From: an uncultured Lachnospiraceae bacterium
GTDB lineage: Bacteria; Bacillota; Clostridia; Lachnospirales; Lachnospiraceae
Assembly (NCBI GenBank): GCA_910579495.1
Contig: CAJTVD010000072.1
Coordinates: 1-19,724 of the forward strand
DNA: 19,724 bases
Direction of reading: 5' to 3'
The notes below the pieces were generated by a model. That model searched no databases. It was not told where the DNA came from and saw only the letters and a list, made by a program, of their open reading frames with translations. The translations under genes and the position numbers were made by a program. Of the stretch, positions 6,711 through 14,998 are shown one piece after another (the stretch's first letter is position 1; every line of letters begins with the position of its first letter).

Positions 6711-8873
6711 TTAAACCAGCCCGCCAGGATCCAGGATCAATGCAATGCTTCCGTCACCGAGCTGTGTACATCCGGACAAACCTTTTACTTTCTTGATATA
6801 AGGTGGAATGGGCTTCACCACAATTTCCTGTTCTCCAATCAGTTTATCCACAAACAGGCAGATTTTCTTATCTTCCACCTCAAGAATCAGCATCATCCCG
6901 TTTTCTACAGATTCCTCATATTTATCCAGGCCATACCATCTTCCCAGGCGGATCACCGGATAACATTCGCCCCGGATCATGATGTATTCCTCTCCGTTCG
7001 GTTCATGGATCATCATATCTTCCCTTACGCTGACAAACTGCTTGATCACTCCGGTTTCCAATACAAAGGAAGAATTACCGGTCTCCATGACAATACCGTC
7101 AATGATTGCCAGGGTGAGGGGAATCTTAAGGCTCATAATGCTTCCCAGGCCCGGCGAGCTGTCAATATCCAATACGCCGCCAATGGACTGAATATTCTGT
7201 ACCACCACATCCATGCCCACGCCCCTGCCTGAATATTCCGTAACCTGCTCATTGGTAGAAAAGCCTGCCAGGGTAATAAACTGGTAAACCTCTTTATCCG
7301 TGTAGGAGGATTCCGGCTTCCCATCCTCTAAAAGCCCCTGCTTCCTTGCCTTGGCAAGTATTTTGGCACGGTCAAGCCCTTTTCCGTTATCCTCCACGCT
7401 GATCCACACCTTGCCTGCTTCTGTCCTGGCAGAAAGGGTGACCTTACCCTTGTCGGGTTTCCCTGTCTCTATCCGCTCATCATTGGTTTCAATACCATGG
7501 TCTACAGCGTTCCTTACTAAATGCATCAGCGGGTCGGAAATATGCTCAATAATATTCTTGTCAACTTCCGTCTGCTCACCCACCATCTCAAACTCAATGT
7601 CTTTCCCCAGCTTCCTGGATACATCGAATACGATACGGTTCATTTTCTGGAAGGTGTTCGTCAGGGGAACCATCCTCATGGACATGATAACGTTCTGCAA
7701 ATCTGTGGAAATTTTTGACATCTGTGCCGCTGCCTTGTTAAACCGGTTCAGGTTAAGGCCAGGCACCTTTAAATCCGGGTTCTGCAGCACCACAGACTCG
7801 GAAATTACCAGTTCCCCAATCAAATCCATAAGCTGGTCCATTTTGGTAATGTTTACGCTGATAAAGGATGCCTTTTCTGTCTTGGATTTATCCTTTGCCA
7901 GGGTCTTGGGCTTACCGGGCGCTTTGGACTTGATGACAAAATCACCAGGCGCTATCTTAGGTTTTTCAGGAGCCTGCTCTTCTTTCGAAGCCTCCTGGGA
8001 CGCCTGTACCTTGCTTTCTATTTCTTCCACACTGGACTCTAAATCAATCTGGGCTTTCGGCTGCCCGAAATCAAATCCCTGGAGGAATTCGTCCGCACGG
8101 CATTCATAAACATCCACATGCTTAATGTCATACCCTTCGCCAATCAGCTTACGGATCTCCTCCTCGTCACACTGGGCCTGGAGAAGGATCCGGAAACCTT
8201 CCTTCAAAATCACCTCAGCGCTGGCTTCGTCGGCAATAATATCCTCCGGGGAATAAAGCAGGTCCTCTGCCATCTCCTTTAGTGCATAAACTGCCTTGTA
8301 GGCGTGCACATTCGCCATTTCCGTTTCCGGGAAAAAGGTAATAAATATTTTAAAAAACCGGCTTGCACTGGTAGCCACCGGGGCGATATAAAACTGTTTC
8401 GGTTCTTCATGGACGTTTGCCGGAGGTGGTGGAGGCGGTGCCGCCGTCCCCTTCTTCCCTGTGCCGCTTTTGATCATCTCAAGAAACTTATCCAGGTCCT
8501 TTATTAATTCGCTTGCATCGCCGTCTACCGGGTCACCGTTCCGGATCTTTTCCATTTCGCTGGAAATGAAATCCTGCACCTCCAACACATGCTCCACCAG
8601 TTCCAGATGGGGTACATTATCCGGATGGGATTCTCTTAAGTAGTAAAAGACATCTTCAAGCTTATGAGACACAGCCGTTATATTGTCAAACATCATGATA
8701 CCTGAGGAGCCTTTAATGGTATGCATTGTCCTAAATATCTCATTTATGCTGTCTTCGTCAAAGCAGTCCGCATCTTTCTGTTCCAGAACCCTGTCCTGAA
8801 GCTGCTCTAAGAGCTGCTCGTTCTCAAACAGATACATGTCTAACATGCCTTCTGTGCTAAATTCCTCAGCCAT
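6711..8873 (-). CDS. cheA: CheA chemotaxis histidine kinase
   Basis: The 720-residue protein has all CheA regions in order. The P1 HPt domain has phosphorylatable His51 in FRTMHTIKGSSG. A Pro-rich linker (145-152) leads to a P2-like regulator-docking domain (about 170-260). A charged Lys/Glu/Pro linker comes next, then the P3 dimerisation helices (about 340-405, MDQLMDLIGELVISES). The P4 kinase domain has its N box HLVRNAVDHGIE at 451, G1 VEDNGKGLD at 493 and G2 YSGRGVGMDVV at 547. The CheW-like P5 domain spans about 590-720. All catalytic motifs are intact, so it should phosphorylate CheB and the CheY-like regulator encoded just upstream. AGGAG sits 6 bases before the ATG. The size is normal. 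Confidence 0.97.
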   Translation of the reverse strand: MAEEFSTEGMLDMYLFENEQLLEQLQDRVLEQKDADCFDEDSINEIFRTMHTIKGSSGIMMFDNITAVSHKLEDVFYYLRESHPDNVPHLELVEHVLEVQDFISSEMEKIRNGDPVDGDASELIKDLDKFLEMIKSGTGKKGTAAPPPPPPANVHEEPKQFYIAPVATSASRFFKIFITFFPETEMANVHAYKAVYALKEMAEDLLYSPEDIIADEASAEVILKEGFRILLQAQCDEEEIRKLIGEGYDIKHVDVYECRADEFLQGFDFGQPKAQIDLESSVEEIESKVQASQEASKEEQAPEKPKIAPGDFVIKSKAPGKPKTLAKDKSKTEKASFISVNITKMDQLMDLIGELVISESVVLQNPDLKVPGLNLNRFNKAAAQMSKISTDLQNVIMSMRMVPLTNTFQKMNRIVFDVSRKLGKDIEFEMVGEQTEVDKNIIEHISDPLMHLVRNAVDHGIETNDERIETGKPDKGKVTLSARTEAGKVWISVEDNGKGLDRAKILAKARKQGLLEDGKPESSYTDKEVYQFITLAGFSTNEQVTEYSGRGVGMDVVVQNIQSIGGVLDIDSSPGLGSIMSLKIPLTLAIIDGIVMETGNSSFVLETGVIKQFVSVREDMMIHEPNGEEYIMIRGECYPVIRLGRWYGLDKYEESVENGMMLILEVEDKKICLFVDKLIGEQEIVVKPIPPYIKKVKGLSGCTQLGDGSIALILDPGGLV

Positions 8874-8912
8874 ATCCTTCTCCTTTCCTGCAAGTTCTGA
8901 TTTTATCTTTAG

Positions 8913-9305
8913 TTAAATCAGCTCCAGTTTCTGCAATGCCTGCTCAAACCTTCCCTGGTCAATGGGCTTTCCGGAGTACACGGTACAGCCCAGTTCAAAC
9001 GCCATCTTGACGTTCCTTTCCTCATTCAATGCGGTAGTCATAATTACCTTTACCGCCTTTTCAGGGGGTAGGTTCCGCTCCTTCTCAAGGTTACGGATAC
9101 CCACAAGCGCCTGATAGCCGTCCATTACCGGCATCATAATATCCAGGCAGATCAGGTCGTATGGCTCATCATCTTCCAGCGCCATCATGAATGCGTCCAC
9201 CGCTTCCATACCGTCCACGGTAACATCACATTCCCCATACTTTGACAGGAAATTCACCATAAATTTCCTGGTCGCAAAATCATCTTCCGCCAATAAAATC
9301 TTCAT
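8913..9305 (-). CDS. CheY-like single-domain response regulator
   Basis: The 130-residue receiver has no output domain: acidic pocket EDD (7-9), phosphoacceptor Asp55 in CLDIMMP, MTT at the switch Thr position, and the conserved Lys in YSGKPID. The ribosome site AGGAGA is 8 bases upstream. It lies between cheB and cheA and is the likely diffusible phospho-target of CheA. Whether it acts on a flagellar motor or as a phosphate sink cannot be told: no motor gene is nearby and the sequence resembles generic receivers as much as flagellar CheY. I leave the symbol blank for that reason. Confidence 0.88.
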   Translation of the reverse strand: MKILLAEDDFATRKFMVNFLSKYGECDVTVDGMEAVDAFMMALEDDEPYDLICLDIMMPVMDGYQALVGIRNLEKERNLPPEKAVKVIMTTALNEERNVKMAFELGCTVYSGKPIDQGRFEQALQKLELI

Positions 9306-9333
9306 AACTTTTTCTCCTAATTTAAATTCTATT

Positions 9334-10368
9334 TTACTGCCTCATCCGGTTCAGAAGCGCATAAGTTCTTTCCGGTATTTTTGAGAGCTTCTCCTGATAT
9401 TCCACTGCCCCTATATCATATGCCACCTTGGGCATCCCATATACAATACAGGTGGATTCATCCTGGCCGATGGTCCTTGCCCCCGCCTTTCTCATGGCCA
9501 GCAGCCCCTTTGCGCCATCGCCTCCCATGCCCGTGAGGATAATCCCCACCGCTTTTGCCCCCGCCGCTTTTGCCACGGATTCAAACAGTACATCCACGGA
9601 AGGGCAATGGCCGTTAACCTTTGGCCCTTTCCTGATCTCTACCTGATAGGCACCGTTTACTTTCACCAGATGCATATGCATATCCCCGCCAGGGGCAATC
9701 AGCAGGTGCCCGGGCAGGACCCTGTCCCCTGTCTTTGCCTCTTTTACCTGTATCCTGCACTGGTCATTAAGCCTTTTGGCGTACATTTCCGTAAATCCCG
9801 GGGGCATATGCTGCACCACCACAATTCCCGGGATGTCCGTCCCATACTCCTTTACTACTGCCAGAATAGCTTCTGTACCTCCTGTGGAAGCCCCGATTGC
9901 CACCAGCAGGTCGTTTCCCTTTACATTCAGTTGATGCTGCCCCTGCATCATCACTGTCTTTTTAATATTGCCAATCCTGGCGGTGGAGGCAATTTTGATT
10001 TTTACCAGAAGCTCATTGCGGATAAAATCCTCCAGCTGCTTACGGCTTGAAACCGCAGGTTTAGAAACAAAATCTACCGCCCCTGCGTTCAGCGCGTCAA
10101 ACACCTTGTCGCTTAAGGAACTGATGACGATCACCGGGAGAGGGTATTGGGGCATCAGCTTGCGCAGAAACTCTATACCGCTCATTCTTGGAAGCTCCAC
10201 ATCCAAGGTCATCACATCCGGCTTGTAAGCCAGAATAGCGTCCCTCGCCTCAAAAGGATCCTTTGCGGTGGCAACCACTTGTATTGCCGGGTCCCTGCTG
10301 AGATTCTGGACCAGCAGTTCCCTGAAAACTATGGAGTCTTCTACTACCAAAACCCTGATTGGATGCAT
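9334..10368 (-). CDS. cheB: CheB protein-glutamate methylesterase/deamidase
   Basis: The 344-residue protein removes methyl groups from receptor glutamates (and deamidates glutamines) during adaptation. An N-terminal receiver carries Asp56 (TLDVELPRMSG) and Lys103 (VSKP). After a linker, the methylesterase domain has its Ser161 (GASTGG), His187 (QHMPPGFT) and Asp284 (GMGGDGA) triad intact. It starts 8 bp after cheR; GGGTAGGG over the cheR stop probably serves as its ribosome site. Together with cheR it gives a complete methylation cycle, which fits the absence of cheC and cheD here. Confidence 0.96.
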   Translation of the reverse strand: MHPIRVLVVEDSIVFRELLVQNLSRDPAIQVVATAKDPFEARDAILAYKPDVMTLDVELPRMSGIEFLRKLMPQYPLPVIVISSLSDKVFDALNAGAVDFVSKPAVSSRKQLEDFIRNELLVKIKIASTARIGNIKKTVMMQGQHQLNVKGNDLLVAIGASTGGTEAILAVVKEYGTDIPGIVVVQHMPPGFTEMYAKRLNDQCRIQVKEAKTGDRVLPGHLLIAPGGDMHMHLVKVNGAYQVEIRKGPKVNGHCPSVDVLFESVAKAAGAKAVGIILTGMGGDGAKGLLAMRKAGARTIGQDESTCIVYGMPKVAYDIGAVEYQEKLSKIPERTYALLNRMRQ

Positions 10369-10376
10369 ACTTTTCC

Positions 10377-11189
10377 CTACCCTTCTTTTTTTCTAAATAC
10401 CGAGGGCTGGATGATCTGAAAGGGCGCATCGTCCCTGTCCAGGGTTTCCGTGGTTCCTATGAAAAGATAGCCCCCCGGCTCCAGGGCGTTATACACCTTT
10501 CTTACCAGCTCCCGTTTAGTCTTCTCATCAAAATATATCATAACATTGCGCAAAAATATAGTATGCATTTTCTTTTTAAAGGGAAATGGCTCCATCAGAT
10601 TGAACTGCCGGAAAAGAACCTCCTTTTTCAGTTCCTCCTTCACCCTGTACTGCCCGCCGCCCATATCCTGGAAGAAATGCTTTTTCCAGGCAGGAGGCAG
10701 TTTTTCCAGCTTATCTGCCGTATATACCCCTGCTATCGCCTGTTTCAGCACTTTGGTGGAAATATCCGTGGCAAGGAGCTTGGTATCCCAATGGCTCCGG
10801 TCCAGGCCAAAAAAATCTGACAAAACCATAGCGATCATATAAGGCTCTTCTCCTGTAGAAGCTGCCCCGCACCAGATGCGGACGTCTTTCCGGGCGTTTT
10901 CTTTCTTTTTGATCCAGGGAAGCACTACCCCCTTAAAGTAATCAAAGTGCTCAAACTCCCTCATAAAATAAGTATGGTTGGTGGTAAGCAGGTTCACCAG
11001 CGTTTTCGCCTGGACCCCTGAGGGCTCCTTTTCCACGGCGTCCATGAAATCATTGAAATTCCGCCATCCTCCCCCTTTAATATGCTTTTCCAGCCTCCCG
11101 TTTACGATAACCTTCTTCTGGCTTAAGTCTATGCCGTAATGCTGCTTCATATAAGCTGATATTCTTAAAAATTCCTCATCCGTTATCAA
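10377..11189 (-). CDS. cheR: CheR chemotaxis methyltransferase
   Basis: This 270-residue S-adenosylmethionine-dependent enzyme methylates receptor glutamates. The helical N-terminal domain includes LLTTNHTYFMRE (about 67-78). The Rossmann-like C-terminal domain has the SAM loop WCGAASTGEEPY (106-117), ATDIS (140-144) and FLRNVMIYFD. The start is TTG at 11189, 7 bases after a strong GGAGGG; no in-frame ATG is near the conserved N-terminus. An out-of-frame ATG directly abuts the ribosome site (11194) and opens only a 6-residue frame. No TPR extension is present. Confidence 0.95.
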   Translation of the reverse strand: MITDEEFLRISAYMKQHYGIDLSQKKVIVNGRLEKHIKGGGWRNFNDFMDAVEKEPSGVQAKTLVNLLTTNHTYFMREFEHFDYFKGVVLPWIKKKENARKDVRIWCGAASTGEEPYMIAMVLSDFFGLDRSHWDTKLLATDISTKVLKQAIAGVYTADKLEKLPPAWKKHFFQDMGGGQYRVKEELKKEVLFRQFNLMEPFPFKKKMHTIFLRNVMIYFDEKTKRELVRKVYNALEPGGYLFIGTTETLDRDDAPFQIIQPSVFRKKEG

Positions 11190-11226
11190 AGCTCATCCCT
11201 CCGTCAAAATAATAAAAATACTGCCA

Positions 11227-12288
11227 TCAGCATAATTGACGTGATATTTTACAGAATACATTGAAAATATCAGGATTAAACCGGACGCCTGATTCCCTGC
11301 CTATCACTTCCAGGGCCTCTTCCCTTGCCAATCCGCCTTCTTTGGTAAGCCCGCAGTACCTGTCAGCCAGGGAAAGGATCTGGGCGGATAGAGGAATTTC
11401 GTCTCCCTTAAGCCCCCTAGGATAGCCGCTTCCATCCCAGTTCTCATGATGGCTGTGGGCAATCTCCTCCGAGATCTTAATAAAATCATTGTTATCGCTG
11501 CTTCCTTTTAAGTCCCTCAAAAGCTTCGCGCCTGTGCTGGTATGGTTCTGCACCGCCGCATTTTCCTCCTTCGTCAGTTCCCCTTCCTTTTGCAGCAGCT
11601 CCCAGGGTACCCCGATATTACCGATATCGCACAGGGGAGCTGCCAGTTCTATGGTATCAATATAGGTATCGGATATCCTCTCCTCAAACAGCGGGGAAAG
11701 CTGCATTCCCTGGGCAAGGGTCCTGCAGTTACTCTTAAGCCGTTCCACATATCCCTGGTCATTGGAAGAATTCTGCGCCGCAATATCCGCCAGTGCGTAG
11801 AGAATGTTTTTCTTTTCCATTTCCATCTGCTTTAATTGCTGGTTCACGGAAATCTGGAGCCGTCTGTTCATTTCCGTAAGCTGGTAAGTCATTTCATGGA
11901 GCCGCAGCTGCACCCGCACCCTTACCTGTACCTCTTCCGGGATAAAAGGTTTGGTGATATAATCCTCACCGCCCATGGAAAAGCCTTCCACGATATCCTG
12001 GGAATCATCGTTGGCGGAAATGAAAATCACGGGAATCTCCCTGGTTTCTTCCTTTGACTTTAATATCCGGCACAGCTCATACCCGTTCATTCCCGGCATG
12101 GAAATGTCAGATAAGATCAACTGGGGCAGGCAGTCTTTCAGCTTTTCCAGTGCATCCTCCCCGCTTTCCGCCAGGACCGGATGGTAACCCATATTTTTAA
12201 TGATCTCCTCCAGGATGACCCTGTTTACCTCTACATCATCCACAATGAGGACTGTGTTCCTGTCCATATTTTTATCCATGTAAATCAT
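11227..12288 (-). CDS. Receiver plus degenerate HD-GYP protein
   Basis: The receiver domain (acidic pair and Asp in ILSDISMPGMNG, Lys in TKPF) is intact. A coiled linker leads to an HD-GYP-type domain. In this domain HHENWDGSGYP and LSAQILSLADRY are recognisable, but key metal ligands are changed. The usual HDIGKIG reads CDIGNIG (His to Cys, Lys to Asn), and the earlier G-x-H-x-x-R histidine reads QGYVERL (Tyr). Compared with the intact paralogue at 13814-14896 this should impair c-di-GMP hydrolysis. It may act as a phospho-controlled binding or scaffold protein (inference). The ATG at 12288 lies 10 bases after AAGGAGG, giving 353 residues; a GTG at 12297 is too close to that site. Confidence 0.88.
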   Translation of the reverse strand: MIYMDKNMDRNTVLIVDDVEVNRVILEEIIKNMGYHPVLAESGEDALEKLKDCLPQLILSDISMPGMNGYELCRILKSKEETREIPVIFISANDDSQDIVEGFSMGGEDYITKPFIPEEVQVRVRVQLRLHEMTYQLTEMNRRLQISVNQQLKQMEMEKKNILYALADIAAQNSSNDQGYVERLKSNCRTLAQGMQLSPLFEERISDTYIDTIELAAPLCDIGNIGVPWELLQKEGELTKEENAAVQNHTSTGAKLLRDLKGSSDNNDFIKISEEIAHSHHENWDGSGYPRGLKGDEIPLSAQILSLADRYCGLTKEGGLAREEALEVIGRESGVRFNPDIFNVFCKISRQLC

Positions 12289-12308
12289 ATCCCACACACC
12301 TCCTTCTT

Positions 12309-13733
12309 TTACAGGAAAGCTTTCAATTCTTCATAACTGGCGGCAACCTTATCATAATTTTCCTTTTGCACCGCCATTTTCAGCCGCAGAAGAATCCGTC
12401 CCACTTCCCGGGGTGCCCCTTCGGCAAGCTGCCTAATTGTTTCCATGAACATTTCCGCCTTTTCCCAGTTTTCCATTTCCACACAAAGAATCAGCTTGGA
12501 AAGGTTCCTCTTTAGCGCCTCCTGGTTTTCCTCCGTACCATACTGCTTTAGGTTCTCCTGACCGTCGCCTGCCAGCGCTGTCAGGGAGGCGGAAGTATAG
12601 ACAGCCTTCTTTAAAGCATCCGTCTGGGATGAGGAAGTATTTTCCTCACAGCTTTCCACCCATACGGAGAAGGAAAAAGCGCTTCCCTTTCCTTTCTCGC
12701 TCTCTACGCCTACCCTGCCGCCCATCAGCTCCACAAGCTGCTTGCAGATATTAAGCCCCAGCCCGGTACCGCCGTATTTCCGGGAGATTGACGCGTCCAC
12801 CTGGGAAAAGCTCTCAAAAAGCTTATCCTTCTCCCCTTTATCAATACCAATCCCGGAATCAACCACAATAAAAAACAGCTCTATTTTGTCCTTTACCTGG
12901 GCAGTCTTTAAAACCTCCAGGGACACCTTCCCCGCTGCGGTAAATTTCAGGGCGTTGGAAAGTAAATTATTAAGGATCTGCTCAATGCGCAGTTCATCCC
13001 CTATTATGTACTCAGGCACCTGGGGGGATACCGTCATGAAAAACTCCAGCCCTTTTTCGGTAATTTTGCTGGCATGGTTTGCCTTCACATAATCCAGCAT
13101 TTCCCTGGTATTGAATTTCCGGGGTTCCAGGGTAAATTTCCCTGCCTCCAGCTTGGAAAAGTCCAGGATATTATCAATGATTTTATTCATATCCTCACAG
13201 CAACGGGATATGGTCCAGAGAAACTTTGATTTCCTGGGATCTTTTTCCTCCCCCATAAGCTCACGCACATTGCCCAGTACCCCATTTACAGGGGTGCGCA
13301 GCTCATGGGTTACATTTGCCACAAACTCCGTTTTTACTTTCTGCGCTTCCTGTGCTTCCTGTTTTGCCTGGATGATTTCTCTGCTCAGATATTCCTTTTC
13401 CACAGTATCATCCGCCATGCACACATACATGCCCGGATGGGTTTCGCTTCTTATGATCCTGGCTTTCACCGGGAAACAGGTGAAATTTTTACGGTAAGCC
13501 ACCAAGTTCTGCACCTCGTACCCTATAGGGCACTCCTCCACAAGGCTCCCTTCCTCCAGTCTGAATTCATTGGGAAAAACATCGCAGATATTGCTTCCGC
13601 ACAAATCACCGTCATATTCCAGCTCTTTTTCCGCCGCGTCGTTGGCATAGGAAATCTCTCCCGCCCCGTCAAATATCAGAACCATTTCCAGCGCGTCTTT
13701 TACCGGAAATAATCCACTTTCATTTAATCCCAT
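12309..13733 (-). CDS. Soluble PAS-domain sensor histidine kinase
   Basis: The 474-residue protein has no membrane segment. A PAS-like domain (about 10-110; LIFDGAGEISYANDAAEKEL) precedes a short coiled coil. HisKA follows with His143 in VTHELRTPVNG, then HATPase_c with NNLLSNALKF, VDSGIGID and GGTGLGL motifs (about 245-355). There is no receiver domain. The last ~115 residues are Ser/Thr-rich, then helical, and resemble a His-less HPt-like bundle seen at the end of some hybrid kinases; that is a weak impression. GGAGGAG is 6 bases before the ATG. It lies between the two REC-HD-GYP genes, which are obvious candidate phospho-targets. An intrinsic terminator sits immediately upstream. Confidence 0.93.
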   Translation of the reverse strand: MGLNESGLFPVKDALEMVLIFDGAGEISYANDAAEKELEYDGDLCGSNICDVFPNEFRLEEGSLVEECPIGYEVQNLVAYRKNFTCFPVKARIIRSETHPGMYVCMADDTVEKEYLSREIIQAKQEAQEAQKVKTEFVANVTHELRTPVNGVLGNVRELMGEEKDPRKSKFLWTISRCCEDMNKIIDNILDFSKLEAGKFTLEPRKFNTREMLDYVKANHASKITEKGLEFFMTVSPQVPEYIIGDELRIEQILNNLLSNALKFTAAGKVSLEVLKTAQVKDKIELFFIVVDSGIGIDKGEKDKLFESFSQVDASISRKYGGTGLGLNICKQLVELMGGRVGVESEKGKGSAFSFSVWVESCEENTSSSQTDALKKAVYTSASLTALAGDGQENLKQYGTEENQEALKRNLSKLILCVEMENWEKAEMFMETIRQLAEGAPREVGRILLRLKMAVQKENYDKVAASYEELKAFL

Positions 13734-13760
13734 AAAAGCTCCTCCTTGTACAAAAACCGC

Positions 13761-13797
13761 AAAAAAGGCAGCAAAACATCACCCTTTTTTTGCTGCC
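13761..13797 (-). terminator. Intrinsic terminator inside the operon, before the histidine kinase gene
   Basis: Read on the minus strand, GGCAGCAAAA (13797-13788) and TTTTGCTGCC (13776-13767) form a perfect 10-bp stem with an 11-base loop, followed by TTTTTT (13766-13761) and a second T-run. It lies 17 bp after the upstream REC-HD-GYP stop. The kinase ribosome site starts only ~14 bases after the T-tract, too close for a separate promoter. Partial termination or attenuation is therefore likely. Confidence 0.9.
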
Positions 13798-13813
13798 TGC
13801 TTCATTTAAAATA

Positions 13814-14896
13814 TTACGAAAATTTAAACAATTTCACTACTTCCACAATATTAAAGAAATCGTCTTTGGCAAGCTTAAAGCATTCCAGCGCATCCGGTGC
13901 AAACAGCCCACACTCTCCGTTTATGATCATGCTATAGGCAACATCGTTTGCATAGGCTCCCTTATATACCCTGTGGCTTACCAACGCATCATATACATCC
14001 GCAATGGCAACAATCTGTGCGCTTAAAGGAATTTCTTCCCCTACAAGATGGTCCGGATACCCGTTGCCATCCCATCTCTCATGATGATGGCGGCAGATTT
14101 CATAACAATAACGGTAAAAATCGTTATCCTGGTCGTTCCGGAACTTTTCCAGCATTTCACACCCGATGGTGGTATGGGTCTTCATCACTTCAAATTCCTC
14201 AGCCGTCAAATGGCCAGGCTTTAACAGGATGGAATCCGGAATGCCAATCTTACCAATATCATGTACGGCGGACGCCCTGGCAATCTCATCCACTTTCTCC
14301 GCGGTCAGGCCATACTTGGGATAATGCTTCATAAGATACTTTAACAGGATCCTGGTAAAGTACTTGATCCTCCTGACATGCTCCCCTGTTTCCAGGCTGC
14401 GGAATTCCACCACGGAGCTTAAGGCATCGATCATAAATTCGTTATTTTCACGGATTTTCTTTTCCTGCTCCCTGATAGCGATCTCCTGCTCCTTCAGGCG
14501 CGCCTCCATGTTATGTTTATTCTGGTACAATTCAATAATATTCTTGCCCCTGCGTTTCACAATATGGGGATAAAAGGGCTTATGCATTACGTCTGCCACG
14601 CCAAAGGAATATGCCTGGTCATCGCTGTCTTCAATGGTTTCCCCGGTTATCAGGATTACGGGGATCTTATCAATCATCCCTTCTTCCTGCATAAACTTCA
14701 GCACACCAAAGCCGTTCAGCACAGGCATCACAACATCCATCAGTATCAACACAAGATTATTGCTCCTGGCAATCTTGACAGTAGCTTCTTTTCCATTCTC
14801 AGCCTCAAGGATTTCATATTCATCCTCAAAAACCCCCCTGAGTATCGCGCGGTTTACTTCCTCATCATCAACAATCAATATTTGCTGCCTGTTCAT
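13814..14896 (-). CDS. Receiver-HD-GYP cyclic-di-GMP phosphodiesterase (RpfG type)
   Basis: This 360-residue two-domain response regulator has a receiver with acidic pair (10-11), Asp54 in LMDVVMP and Lys106 in HKPF. A coiled linker (about 125-155) follows, then a full HD-GYP domain: TGEHVRRI (His173), HDIGKIGIPDSILLKPG (His212-Asp213), MKTHTTIG (His241), HHHERWDGNGYP (270-281) and ADVYDAL. All expected metal ligands are present, so it should degrade c-di-GMP (to pGpG or GMP) under phosphorylation control. AAGGAG is 6 bases before the ATG, and a TTGACA promoter candidate lies in the 100-bp gap upstream. Likely phosphodonors are the neighbouring kinase, HPt protein or CheA. Confidence 0.95.
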   Translation of the reverse strand: MNRQQILIVDDEEVNRAILRGVFEDEYEILEAENGKEATVKIARSNNLVLILMDVVMPVLNGFGVLKFMQEEGMIDKIPVILITGETIEDSDDQAYSFGVADVMHKPFYPHIVKRRGKNIIELYQNKHNMEARLKEQEIAIREQEKKIRENNEFMIDALSSVVEFRSLETGEHVRRIKYFTRILLKYLMKHYPKYGLTAEKVDEIARASAVHDIGKIGIPDSILLKPGHLTAEEFEVMKTHTTIGCEMLEKFRNDQDNDFYRYCYEICRHHHERWDGNGYPDHLVGEEIPLSAQIVAIADVYDALVSHRVYKGAYANDVAYSMIINGECGLFAPDALECFKLAKDDFFNIVEVVKLFKFS

Positions 14897-14945
14897 AAAA
14901 TCTCCTTATTATTCCTCATATGATTATCTACAAACCTTATACACT

Positions 14946-14974
14946 AACTTACCATTTTACAAATAAAATGTCAA
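14946..14974 (-). promoter_or_regulatory. Sigma-A-type promoter candidate before the intact REC-HD-GYP gene
   Basis: On the minus strand a perfect TTGACA (14974-14969) is followed after 17 bases by TAAGTT (14951-14946), a weak -10. A better-looking TATAAG lies further downstream at poor spacing. The surrounding 100 bp is AT-rich, unlike neighbouring gaps. This could give a second transcript start separating the HPt gene from the rest. Confidence 0.5.
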
Positions 14975-14998
14975 TTAATTTTCTGTTCATTTGCGCTG

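Noticed and set aside
7351..8109. 252-codon plus-strand open frame inside cheA
   Set aside because: Antisense shadow of a clearly conserved CheA kinase core.
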